DNA of 29,476 nucleotides from CAYUHZ01 sp964444625 (lineage in GTDB: Bacteria > Patescibacteriota > Patescibacteriia > Patescibacteriales > GWC2-42-12): positions 1 through 29,476 of the forward strand of contig CAYUHZ010000007.1 of assembly GCA_964444625.1 (NCBI GenBank). The letters run 5' to 3'. The position numbers were made by a program, and so were the translations under genes. The number at the start of each line of letters is the position of its first letter. The stretch's first letter is position 1. Of the stretch, positions 1 to 7,062 are shown one piece after another. The notes below the pieces were generated by a model. It saw nothing but the letters and a program-made list of their open reading frames with translations. It was not told the DNA's origin and did no database searches.

Positions 1-25
1 ACTCTTTGATTTGTGAGTTTTAACG

Positions 26-47
26 CCCTGCGGTCTCTGCCGCAGGG
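26..47. repeat. Perfect GC-rich hairpin (8-bp stem, 6-nt loop)
   Basis: ccctgcgg at 26-33 pairs perfectly with ccgcaggg at 40-47 around the loop tctctg. There is no T-tract after it, so it is not a standard terminator. It lies exactly at the break in the DUF262/HNH reading frame. It may be a small palindromic element, or simply coding sequence (ALRSLPQG) that happens to be palindromic. Confidence 0.5.
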
Positions 48-110
48 TAATTTACGAGCCGCCATCGTTTTGACAAAAACATCAACGAATTAAAAAAATA
101 TTTTAACAGC

Positions 111-572
111 GTGATTGATTGGGTTTCCGGCGTATTTGACGATGTTGAAAGCGAGATGCGCGGTCTTGAATGGGGACGGCTTTACGAGGAGTATCGCAAA
201 AAAGCGTTTAATCCCGCGAAAGTGTCAGCGGAAGTACAAAAACTTTACGCCGATCCGTATGTAAAGAATCGCAAAGGCATTTTTGAATATATTCTCGGCG
301 GTTTAGTGGATACGAAATTGCTTGAAGTTCGGATTTTTGATGAAGCAACCAAAAAAGCGGTTTACGCGGCACAAACCGCTAAAGCGGAGAAAAAAGGCGA
401 ATCAAATTGCCCCCTTTGCGCTATTGGGCATGACGCGAACAAAACGAAAATTTGGAGTTTTGGCGAAATGGACGCCGACCATATTTCGGCTTGGAGCAAG
501 GGCGGAAAAAGCGATATTAAGAATTGCCAAATGTTGTGTAAAACCCACAATCGGGCAAAAGGCAATCAGTAA
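111..572 (+). CDS. HNH endonuclease domain, C-terminal remnant of a DUF262-type protein
   Basis: The C-terminal half is a clear HNH nuclease: a CPLC pair, then DADH with the catalytic-type His, then N-x3-LC-x2-HN-x2-KG at the end. The N-terminal part resembles the region just before the HNH in DUF262/HNH proteins, which are often restriction-like or phage-defence nucleases. The GTG at 111 is only the first start codon; the frame is open from 51, and the residues read there (FTSRHRFDKN) look like family sequence, so the true gene began further upstream. A stop at 48-50 closes this frame, but the neighbouring frame (10-50) reads NALRSLPQGN straight into it, which suggests a one-base frameshift near 50. 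That second frame also has a TGA at 7-9. I read this as a decayed or frameshifted 3' end. The HNH assignment is firm; whether any product is made is doubtful. Confidence 0.65.
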   Translation: MIDWVSGVFDDVESEMRGLEWGRLYEEYRKKAFNPAKVSAEVQKLYADPYVKNRKGIFEYILGGLVDTKLLEVRIFDEATKKAVYAAQTAKAEKKGESNCPLCAIGHDANKTKIWSFGEMDADHISAWSKGGKSDIKNCQMLCKTHNRAKGNQ

Positions 573-585
573 ATAATCAAAAAAT

Positions 586-804
586 ATGTCAAAACACAAA
601 ATAACATTGCAATATCTGGCGAAAAATATTTCTATCGTCATCGGCCTGGTGCTTATTTGGCGCGGTACTTGGTATGTTTTGGACGGCATTGATAAATGGT
701 TTTTTGATGGTAGCCACACTTGGACGGCCGTGGCAGGGATTGTTGTCGGCTTGATTATTCTCTACCTGCCGGATCAGGATTTAAAAGAGATTGAAAAATT
801 ATAA
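586..804 (+). CDS. Small two-TM membrane protein, unknown function
   Basis: A 72-residue protein with a short basic N-terminus, a hydrophobic segment at about residues 15-33, a Trp-rich polar link (RGTWYVLDGIDKWFFDGSHTW), and a second hydrophobic segment at about 46-62. It ends in an acidic/basic tail (DQDLKEIEKL). This predicts a two-pass inner-membrane protein. It starts 13 nt after the HNH remnant and ends 2 nt before the antiporter gene at 807, so it is probably co-transcribed with the antiporter. No ribosome-binding site is visible before the ATG. I do not recognise a named family. Codon use and the tight spacing argue that it is real. Confidence 0.7.
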   Translation: MSKHKITLQYLAKNISIVIGLVLIWRGTWYVLDGIDKWFFDGSHTWTAVAGIVVGLIILYLPDQDLKEIEKL

Positions 805-806
805 TT

Positions 807-1751
807 ATGCCTATTTTACTTGATTCGTTAAAACTTTTATTATTATTTATCGCCCTAGGTTGGTCGGCAAATTTTGCTGTAAAAAATATCAAGTATTTGG
901 GAGCTGTTTTAAAAATCCGTTTATTCGCCTTTGGAATTTTGCTTGGCCTTATCACCAGCTTAGCCGAACTTTCTTTAGGCATAAACGCAACGATTGATAG
1001 CGCCACGGCCTTATCTGTCGGCAACTTGCTCGGTGGAACAATCGTTATGCTTGGCCCTGTTTTGGGCGCAAGCCTGCTTCTCAATAGAAAGATAGCCACC
1101 GATGGGCGCTTAGCCCCATTAATTCCGACAGTTTTAGTTATTTTTTCTTCAATCCTGTTTGGAGTTGACGGCAAATATGGTTTTTTGGACGGAATAGCGA
1201 TGATTGGCTTATATATTGGCCTGATTTTTTACTTGTATCGCCTAAATCATTTTAACAACCATAAACACATAGAGATAATCGATAGCAACCGAGTTAGCAG
1301 GGCGGTTGTTTTGGCTATTGCCGGAATTACAGGCATTCTCATTGCTTCACATTGGATTATTGGCATAACCTTAGATTTGCTAAAGCATATTCAAGTTAGT
1401 CAATTGGTAATCGGACTAATATTTTTTTCGATTGGCACGAACTTGCCGGAAATAAGCATTGCCATTACTTCGTGGCGCAAAAAATCGTCTGAGCTTTCTT
1501 TGAGCCATCTTCTCAGCTCGTCATTCACCAATGTGTTGGTTTTGGGAGTTTTGGCCCTTCTTCGTCCGATTGTTTTTGATACCGATTCAGCCTTTTGGAT
1601 AGTGGCTTTATTTTTGGGAGTTATATTGACATTGTTTGTATATTTTTATCACAGCGGAAAAAAAATGGATCGTCGCGAAGGAATGATTTTATTGATGATA
1701 TATGCTATGTTTATAGGAATAAATATTTGCCTCGGCTTATTTGGCAAATAG
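807..1751 (+). CDS. CaCA-family (sodium/calcium exchanger-like) antiporter
   Basis: A 314-residue polytopic membrane protein with about ten hydrophobic segments and the internal duplication typical of the Ca2+:cation antiporter superfamily. The alpha-1 repeat (about 43-83) contains GLITSLAELSLG with the ion-binding-type Glu54. The alpha-2 repeat (about 200-246) contains IGTNLPEISIAI with Glu215. The usual GNxxGSNxxN segments after each Glu are altered: VGNLLGGTIVML in the first repeat and SHLLSSSFTNVL in the second. The transported ion and direction therefore cannot be fixed from sequence; Na+/Ca2+ or H+/Ca2+ exchange are both possible. A loop rich in His and Asn (HFNNHKH) separates the two halves. 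The gene begins 2 nt after the preceding small membrane gene. Confidence 0.8.
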   Translation: MPILLDSLKLLLLFIALGWSANFAVKNIKYLGAVLKIRLFAFGILLGLITSLAELSLGINATIDSATALSVGNLLGGTIVMLGPVLGASLLLNRKIATDGRLAPLIPTVLVIFSSILFGVDGKYGFLDGIAMIGLYIGLIFYLYRLNHFNNHKHIEIIDSNRVSRAVVLAIAGITGILIASHWIIGITLDLLKHIQVSQLVIGLIFFSIGTNLPEISIAITSWRKKSSELSLSHLLSSSFTNVLVLGVLALLRPIVFDTDSAFWIVALFLGVILTLFVYFYHSGKKMDRREGMILLMIYAMFIGINICLGLFGK

Positions 1752-1754
1752 TTT

Positions 1755-1943
1755 GATAGATGAAATTCGGCAGTGGCGGAAGAATCGGAAAGCTCGGGCG
1801 AGCAAAACTCCTCTTCTAACCCCTTTTTACCAGTCCGAGCGGAAAGCTTTGTTCCTGCCACACGGCGCGCGGCAATCATTCCGGCATTTTTCGTTCAAAA
1901 AAGGTTCGAGCTTCGTTCAGTAATTGCGACAAGAAGAAAATGG
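1755..1943. other. GC-richer non-coding island, possible structured RNA or repeat
   Basis: Most of the gap between 1752 and 2036. By hand count 1758-1920 is about 51% GC, against clearly AT-rich flanks. On the + strand it can fold as a three-way junction: P1 1773-1778 with 1856-1861, P2 1792-1797 (gctcgg) with 1835-1840 (ccgagc), and P3 1841-1844 with 1852-1855. P2, P3 and the 3' side of P1 abut without unpaired bases. Short open frames exist on both strands but look like low-complexity by-products of the higher GC content. The strand of any RNA is not certain. Confidence 0.4.
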
Positions 1944-1944
1944 C

Positions 1945-1967
1945 GAAATTTAACATTTCTTTTTTCT
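1945..1967 (+). terminator. Weak possible Rho-independent terminator
   Basis: gaaat (1945-1949) and atttc (1955-1959) form a 5-bp stem around ttaac, followed by six T (1960-1965). The stem is short and AT-rich, so this is weak. It would end the antiporter transcript or an RNA made from the preceding island. Confidence 0.35.
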
Positions 1968-2001
1968 TAACGGACTTTACTCCGAGCTATTTTTTAAGTA
2001 T

Positions 2002-2007
2002 TATAAT
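2002..2007 (+). promoter_or_regulatory. -10 box for the nucleotidyltransferase gene
   Basis: A perfect TATAAT lies 29 nt before the ATG at 2037. No good -35 is found at normal spacing; the nearest candidate, TTTACT at 1976-1981, would need a 20-nt spacer. Confidence 0.4.
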
Positions 2008-2036
2008 GATGATAAGGCAAGTTTTAATATTTTGAT

Positions 2037-2717
2037 ATGCAAGCAGTGATATTAGCGGCTGGTCGAGGGAGCCGAATGGGAAAAATGACCGAAGGGTTGC
2101 CCAAATCATTTCTCTTGATTCGAGGCAGGCCTATTCTTGAATATTGCCTGTCAGCTTTGCCACCGGGGGTTTCAGATGTCTTAATTATCGTTGGCTATCG
2201 AGGAGAAATTATTAAAAAATTTTTTGGCAACGGCTATCATGGCAAAGAAATTAAATATTTTTTTCAGCAAGAATTGAATGGAACCGCCGGAGCGTTGTGG
2301 CAAGCCAGGGGGATGCTCTGGGATAGGTTTTTGGTTATAAACGGAGATGATTTATATCATCCGCTAGATTTGGCTCGGCTCATCGCTAAAGATTTGGCTT
2401 TACTTGCTTATAAAGGGAAAAATACCGGAAATTTTGGCACTATCAAAGTTGATCGAGCCGGAAATTTTTCCGGAATTGGCGAACCATCAAAAAAATCCGG
2501 AGCTTTGGTTAACACCGGAGCTTATTTGTTAGATCAAGGTGTTTTTGGCTGCCAGCCGATGCCAGCAGCTAACCAAGAATTTGGCTTGCCCCAAACCATA
2601 ACCCAACTAATTAAGCAGAGAAAGATAACAGTTATCAAAACCGATTTTTGGAAATCAATTAATACCATGGCAGACTTATCCGAGGCCGAGCAAATGGATC
2701 TGAGCATTTATTGGTAA
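2037..2717 (+). CDS. Sugar-phosphate nucleotidyltransferase (NTP_transferase family)
   Basis: A 226-residue cytoplasmic enzyme of the kind that transfers NMP from an NTP to a sugar 1-phosphate. It has the nucleotide-binding signature LAAGRGSRM (6-14), the conserved Lys23 in LPKSF, a base-binding-like segment NGTAGAL (81-87), and the metal-binding NGDD (102-105). NTGAYLLD follows at about 160-167. The length matches single-domain enzymes such as MurU or short RmlA-like proteins; there is no C-terminal beta-helix as in GlmU. The sugar and nucleotide cannot be read from sequence; a role in envelope glycan or nucleotide-sugar supply is inference. It sits alone between the island at 1755-1943 and a convergent terminator. 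Confidence 0.85.
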   Translation: MQAVILAAGRGSRMGKMTEGLPKSFLLIRGRPILEYCLSALPPGVSDVLIIVGYRGEIIKKFFGNGYHGKEIKYFFQQELNGTAGALWQARGMLWDRFLVINGDDLYHPLDLARLIAKDLALLAYKGKNTGNFGTIKVDRAGNFSGIGEPSKKSGALVNTGAYLLDQGVFGCQPMPAANQEFGLPQTITQLIKQRKITVIKTDFWKSINTMADLSEAEQMDLSIYW

Positions 2718-2729
2718 TTTAAATAAAAA

Positions 2730-2757
2730 AGAAGCAGACAAAAATCTGACTTCTTAT
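2730..2757. terminator. Bidirectional terminator between convergent genes
   Basis: agaag+caga (2730-2738) pairs with tctg+cttct (2745-2748 and 2750-2754) around the loop caaaaa, with A2749 bulged. T-rich sequence follows on the + strand, and an A-run at 2725-2730 gives a T-tract on the - strand. It sits 12 nt after the nucleotidyltransferase stop and just beyond the stop of the convergent gene. Confidence 0.7.
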
Positions 2758-2763
2758 TGTTTA

Positions 2764-3294
2764 TTATTCAATACAGCAGTCAATCGCTTTTTTTACCAAT
2801 TCTCCCAGTTTGCCCATAAATCCTTTTTTTTCAGTATCATGGTTATTTACGGCTTGGCTATCGATTTGCTTGACATCCTCCAGACCAACTACTTTCATGT
2901 TTATGCCCCAAAAGAGGGAGTAAAGATCATAGGCTTTTTGAAACAAATCTTGCGCTTCATCTTTTTTTCCCATTCCTTGTTGTTTGGTGCCAACTTCCAT
3001 TAACCTCATCGAGGCTGCTAGGAGGTGTTTGGAGATGCACCATTCTTCACCTTCTGGGTTTTTGACAATCTTTCTTAATAATTCTCTCCGCATTTTTCTT
3101 GTTTCCTGCAACAGATCAAAATATTCCGGTTTGTTCAGTTTTGCTCCGGTAAAGAAAAAATGCTCCTCAATGCTTACCAGATTCATAATGGCGATAGACA
3201 GATCCTGATCAGATGATAAATCCAGCTTATCCTGTTTTTTCATTTGATCAACTTTGCTTATTAAGTCATTTAAGTTTTTAATGTTATTTTCCAT
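2764..3294 (-). CDS. Conserved helical protein with EEH and CISKH motifs, unknown function
   Basis: A 176-residue, almost wholly helical soluble protein with no signal peptide. Potential metal or redox ligands cluster in helices: EEH at 43-45, Glu64, WCISKH with Cys86 and His90, Glu100, and a CC pair near the C-terminus (KAIDCCIE). The middle (LFQKAYDLYSLFWG) resembles a TPR-type helix pair. I do not recognise a characterised family, although the sequence has the feel of a conserved CPR hypothetical. It is the second gene of a two-gene operon: its ATG lies 1 nt after the stop of the CPVC membrane protein gene, so the two very likely act together. A metal-binding helical bundle is a hypothesis from residue pattern only. 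Confidence 0.75.
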   Translation of the reverse strand: MENNIKNLNDLISKVDQMKKQDKLDLSSDQDLSIAIMNLVSIEEHFFFTGAKLNKPEYFDLLQETRKMRRELLRKIVKNPEGEEWCISKHLLAASMRLMEVGTKQQGMGKKDEAQDLFQKAYDLYSLFWGINMKVVGLEDVKQIDSQAVNNHDTEKKGFMGKLGELVKKAIDCCIE

Positions 3295-3295
3295 A

Positions 3296-3808
3296 TTATT
3301 CGGTTAAAAAGTAAAAAAATATACTCAGAAACAGCAAGGCGCTAATCGGCATTACGACTTTTTGGAAGGGAAAATAAGCCTTATTATTATTTCTTTTTTT
3401 TAATTTTAAATACCAAACTACAGCTAATCCGAAAAAAATCGTGCTCAAGATCGTGCCAACAATGAGCTTATCAACCCCCCAGATTCTATTGAAAGGATGG
3501 CCGATAACGCCAGTGAAATATAAAGGTAAAATGGTAATTAAATAGTAAAACAAACCGGTTATAATTTTTTTGCCTTTAAAATTGATTTGTTTTTTATCAA
3601 ACCAATTTACGGTCCAGATTGTAACTGATATCAAAAGCCCGCCGAGCCATACGCCGGTGATAGTGTCATCAATTCCCAGCCAGCGAGTTAGTCCCAAACC
3701 GGCCCCGGCCGCGACTGCGCAGACCGGACAAACTGCTTTTGCCGGGATAGCTATTATTCCGGTTAACAAAACAAAAATAATTTTTAAGATTTTTTTAAAC
3801 ATAGGCAT
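3296..3808 (-). CDS. Membrane protein with CPVC motif after a signal-like helix, unknown function
   Basis: A 170-residue protein with a lysine-rich N-terminus and a first hydrophobic helix (about 8-24). CPVC follows directly (Cys27 and Cys30), then a Gly/Ala-rich helix (AVAAGAGLGLTRWLGIDDTI). Four further hydrophobic segments lie at about 50-66, 83-101, 115-131 and 150-168. The CxxC position at the outer face of the membrane, next to a TM helix, recalls thiol-disulfide or heme/metal-handling membrane proteins, but no named family is evident. It is first in an operon with the helical gene at 2764-3294. A good promoter lies just upstream on the - strand (3838-3865). An alternative start is Met3 (MFKK), 6 nt downstream. 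Confidence 0.75.
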   Translation of the reverse strand: MPMFKKILKIIFVLLTGIIAIPAKAVCPVCAVAAGAGLGLTRWLGIDDTITGVWLGGLLISVTIWTVNWFDKKQINFKGKKIITGLFYYLITILPLYFTGVIGHPFNRIWGVDKLIVGTILSTIFFGLAVVWYLKLKKRNNNKAYFPFQKVVMPISALLFLSIFFYFLTE

Positions 3809-3837
3809 AAAAAAACAGTCAAAAAAACTGCAATTAC

Positions 3838-3865
3838 ATTATAGCAGTTAATTATTATTTGGCAA
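3838..3865 (-). promoter_or_regulatory. Sigma70-type promoter for the CPVC operon
   Basis: On the - strand, TTGCCA (3865-3860, 5 of 6 to consensus) is followed by a 16-nt spacer and a perfect TATAAT (3843-3838). Transcription would start near 3831, about 23 nt before the ATG. Confidence 0.65.
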
Positions 3866-3947
3866 AGGGTGTTTTTGTTATTAAATAGAGGGAATAATTC
3901 TTTATTTTTTATCTAAAATACTATAAACTGACAGAACGAACAAACAT

Positions 3948-6080
3948 ATGGATTTAGCCAATTTTATATTGCCAAAATTAGAGAATTTAAACCTGCTGGG
4001 CTATTGGTTGGTTTTTTTGATTTCTTTCAGCGAATCTATAGCCTTCATCGGTTTGTTAATTCCGGGCACCGTTTTAATCTTTTTAATAGGCTTTCTCTCA
4101 GCTAATGGTTGGCTGGACATCGGTGATTTGATTTGGTTTGCGGCGGCCGGTGTTTTTTTGGCCGATTTACTTAGTTATTTTTTGGGAAAAAGGGGTTGCG
4201 AATATTTTTCTGAAAATAACAAAATTTTTAAACCAAGCTATTTGAAGAAAGGCGAAGATTTTTTTATTCGCCATGGAGTAAAAAGTATTTTTTTGGGTAA
4301 ATTTGTTGGACCCTTAAGGCCGATTATTCCTTTTATCGCCGGCCTTTCTTCAATGAATTTTAAATTATTTATATTTTTTGAATTATTAGTTTCAGTTATT
4401 TGGGCAGCAGCTTATTTATTGCTTGGATATTTTTTCGGTCAGGCTTGGCATCTAGTCGAGCTTTGGACAAGCCGAGCGGGTATTTTTATTTTTTTGCTGT
4501 TTATTTCTTTTTTAATCTTTTATGCCCTGCGTTGGTTAGCTATCAAGAAAGGCAGGCAAGCGATTGAGTCGACAAAAAATATAGCAAATTATATCTTCCG
4601 GCCGATTTTTCAAAATCGTTGTTGGCGTTTGTTTTTATCTAACCATCCCCGGCTTGTTGATTTTGTCAAAAAACGTTTTGACTATACCGATTTTTTTGGT
4701 TTAACATGGACTTTTTTATTGATTGTTTTTTTAGTCGTAGGCGTTTTTCTTTTTGGCATAGGAGATCGATTGATTAACGCTGATATTTTTTCCGCTAGCG
4801 ATATAAATATCGGCAACCTTTTTTATGCTTTTCGCAATCCAATTCTAGTAAAAATATTTTCCTGGGTAACTATTTTGGGGTCGGAAGTTTTTTTGGCTAT
4901 TATAACTGTTGGCGTCGCCTTGATTTTTTATCTTTGGCGATATTACCGTTATATTCTACCATTGCTCTTAGCTTCTTCGGGGAGCGCTTTATTTACTATT
5001 TTAGCTAAATATTTGGTTCATCGCCCGCGCCCAGAAGCAAGTTTTTTTATTGAACCCACTTATTCTTTCCCCAGCGGACATACGGCGGTTTCAACTGTGG
5101 TTTATGGTTTCTTGGCATATTTTTGTTGGCGAAATTCCGTTTCATGGAAAGCAAAAATTAACTTCTTGTCGGCTGCTGTTTTATTGATCTGTTCTATTGC
5201 TTTCAGTCGTCTTTATTTGGGCGCTCATTATTTGAGCGATATCTTGGGAGGGCTTTTGCTCGGTTCGCTTTGGTTGATAATCGGCATTAGTTTTTCGGAA
5301 TGGCTGTCTACCAGAGTTTGGACTTTTTCCCCAAGAATTATTTCCGTCAAAGCCAGAAAGTTTTTTTCCATCTTATTTTTCTTATTTTTCTTATTTTATT
5401 ATTTTTATATCAGCGCGTATAGTCAGCCGGAAAGGAAGATTTTCATACCGCAGCAAACCGGTAGAAAAATAATTGTCGAGGAAGTTGAAGATTTATGGCA
5501 GATCTATCGCCTGCCAAAGCAAATTGAAAATTATAATGGAAAAAAACAGAAGCCTTTGAATTTCATGATTATTGCAGATGATAATCAAGCATTAGTTGGA
5601 GTAATGAATAGGGTTGGCTGGTTAATTCCGGACAAATTGGATTTTAAAGCTTTAGTCCGGTTGATCAAGGCGGTTGGCCTGAATGAAAGATATGCCACGG
5701 CGCCGATGTCAGCCGCTTTTTGGAATAACCAAGTTAATAGCTTTGCCTTTGAAAAGCCGGATTCTTTCGGCAACAAAAAAGCTCGTCGCCAGGCAAGGTT
5801 TTGGCTTTCCGATTTCATTACACCGGAGGGAAAAAAAATATATTTCGGCAGTATTAATTTTGATTCAAGAAAAAAATTTAGCCTATTTCATCAATTGCAT
5901 CCAGATATTGACGCAGAAAGAGAGGATTTTTTTCAAAAATTACTTCAGTCGCAGGTGATTGGTTATTATCAAAAGATTGGTTTGGTTGATCCGGTTAAGC
6001 CAGGAGGTGGTTATTATACTGATGGCAAGCTTTATTTAGTTGAATTAAAAGATAGAAAAGATTGGCCGATTTTTCTCTAG
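3948..6080 (+). CDS. DedA / PAP2 phosphatase / LssY three-domain membrane protein
   Basis: A 710-residue fusion. Residues 1-200 are a DedA (VTT/SNARE-associated) domain with the signature GKFVGPLRPIIPFIAG. Residues about 240-450 are a PAP2 lipid phosphatase with all three motifs intact: KYLVHRPRP (from Lys354), PSGH (375-378) and SRLYLGAHYLSD with His427 and Asp431. Residues about 510-710 match the LssY C-terminal domain after a last TM helix. DedA proteins are implicated in flipping undecaprenyl phosphate, and PAP2 enzymes dephosphorylate undecaprenyl or phosphatidyl pyrophosphates. A fused dephosphorylate-and-return role in carrier recycling is a reasonable inference. A possible -10 (TATAAA, 3922-3927) lies upstream. 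Its TAG stop overlaps the stop of the convergent radical SAM gene. Confidence 0.9.
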   Translation: MDLANFILPKLENLNLLGYWLVFLISFSESIAFIGLLIPGTVLIFLIGFLSANGWLDIGDLIWFAAAGVFLADLLSYFLGKRGCEYFSENNKIFKPSYLKKGEDFFIRHGVKSIFLGKFVGPLRPIIPFIAGLSSMNFKLFIFFELLVSVIWAAAYLLLGYFFGQAWHLVELWTSRAGIFIFLLFISFLIFYALRWLAIKKGRQAIESTKNIANYIFRPIFQNRCWRLFLSNHPRLVDFVKKRFDYTDFFGLTWTFLLIVFLVVGVFLFGIGDRLINADIFSASDINIGNLFYAFRNPILVKIFSWVTILGSEVFLAIITVGVALIFYLWRYYRYILPLLLASSGSALFTILAKYLVHRPRPEASFFIEPTYSFPSGHTAVSTVVYGFLAYFCWRNSVSWKAKINFLSAAVLLICSIAFSRLYLGAHYLSDILGGLLLGSLWLIIGISFSEWLSTRVWTFSPRIISVKARKFFSILFFLFFLFYYFYISAYSQPERKIFIPQQTGRKIIVEEVEDLWQIYRLPKQIENYNGKKQKPLNFMIIADDNQALVGVMNRVGWLIPDKLDFKALVRLIKAVGLNERYATAPMSAAFWNNQVNSFAFEKPDSFGNKKARRQARFWLSDFITPEGKKIYFGSINFDSRKKFSLFHQLHPDIDAEREDFFQKLLQSQVIGYYQKIGLVDPVKPGGGYYTDGKLYLVELKDRKDWPIFL

Positions 6081-6970
6081 CCATAAAAACGATGCAGACC
6101 CAGTTGTTTTGCTATGGCAAAAGCGCGTTCTCTCTCTTCTACGGTAACGAAGCGATTTAATTCGGGGAAAAGATTGGTTTTATAGCTTGGTCGGTAGCCG
6201 TCGGTCAAATTAAGAAAACTTTTTTCCGAAAGAGTAGCGATAAAACTTAGTATTTTTTCAATGCCTGATAAATTATTAGGCAGGATCAAGTGTCTAATCA
6301 ACAAACCTTTTTGCGCAAGTCCGTTGGCTATTTCCAAATCTCCCACCTGACGATGCATTTCCAGCAAGGCTTGTCTGGCAACGATCCAATAATCACCGGC
6401 CAGAGAGTACTTGGCGGCTGAAATATTATTGGAATATTTGATATCCGGCAGATAAATATCGACAATTCCTTCTAACAATTTTAAGGTTTCCAGGGATTCG
6501 TACCCGCTTGTATTGTAAGCCAAAGGTATTGTCAAGCCTCGTCTTATCGCTTCTGGCAGAGCATGAAGTATTTGGGGAACCCAGATGGTTGGTGAAATTA
6601 GATTGATATTATGGCATCCTTTGTATTGTAAATTTACCATCATCTTTGCCAGATCAACCGTGGTGCATGCTTCACCCCTCCTTAATTGGCTTATTCGATA
6701 TTCTTGGCAATAAATGCATTTTAAATTGCACGAGCTAAAAAGAATAGCGCCTGTTCCGCCTGATCCCACCAGCAAAGATTCTTGGTCAAACCTTGGTTGC
6801 CCGCAATCAATAATAAGATCAATCCCTTGGCTGCAAAATCCCCTGCTATTGGCCAAGCGGTTGACGCCGCATTTTCTGGGACAGAGCGAACAGGAGGAAA
6901 AAATTTGCCAAGCCTTTTTTGCTCTTTGTTCTAGTTCCTCTTTGGATAATTGTAAATAACCGGCAGGCAT
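6077..6970 (-). CDS. Radical SAM protein, PflX / PFL-activase-like
   Basis: A 297-residue enzyme. The radical SAM [4Fe-4S] motif is CNLKCIYC (Cys81, Cys85, Cys88), within a partial TIM barrel. The N-terminus carries an additional Cys cluster, CSLCPRKC plus GFC (Cys27, 30, 34, 46), as in the PflX/YfmT-type relatives of pyruvate formate-lyase activating enzyme. NINLISPT, NTSGYES and the acidic YLPDIKYS segment are typical of that group. No glycyl-radical enzyme gene is present nearby, so the substrate is unknown; PFL-activase is the usual automatic label and should be treated as a family name only. The gene stands alone and is divergent from the secreted protein gene at 7063. Confidence 0.85.
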   Translation of the reverse strand: MPAGYLQLSKEELEQRAKKAWQIFSSCSLCPRKCGVNRLANSRGFCSQGIDLIIDCGQPRFDQESLLVGSGGTGAILFSSCNLKCIYCQEYRISQLRRGEACTTVDLAKMMVNLQYKGCHNINLISPTIWVPQILHALPEAIRRGLTIPLAYNTSGYESLETLKLLEGIVDIYLPDIKYSNNISAAKYSLAGDYWIVARQALLEMHRQVGDLEIANGLAQKGLLIRHLILPNNLSGIEKILSFIATLSEKSFLNLTDGYRPSYKTNLFPELNRFVTVEERERAFAIAKQLGLHRFYG

Positions 6971-7009
6971 AGTTTTAAAAAATAAATAAAAACGGCAATG
7001 AATTCCGGG

Positions 7010-7039
7010 CTGTCAATTTGCCGTCAATTTTATTATAAT
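7010..7039 (+). promoter_or_regulatory. Promoter for the secreted glycosidase-like gene
   Basis: CTGTCA (7010-7015, 4 of 6) is followed by an 18-nt spacer and a perfect TATAAT (7034-7039), 23 nt before the ATG at 7063. Confidence 0.55.
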
Positions 7040-7062
7040 ACAAAAATAAAGCCTTAACAACA

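Noticed and set aside
1780..1850. RNase P-like ggaaagctcgggc
   Set aside because: Only a short resemblance to the P4 region; the ACAGAA partner and other conserved regions are absent.
1900..1920. T-loop-like ggttcgagc suggesting a tRNA
   Set aside because: The flanking bases do not form a T-stem, and no acceptor or anticodon arm can be built around it.
1773..1970. Open frames on both strands in the GC-rich island
   Set aside because: Overlapping frames on both strands with Ser/Arg-rich sequence and no family resemblance; expected when GC content rises.
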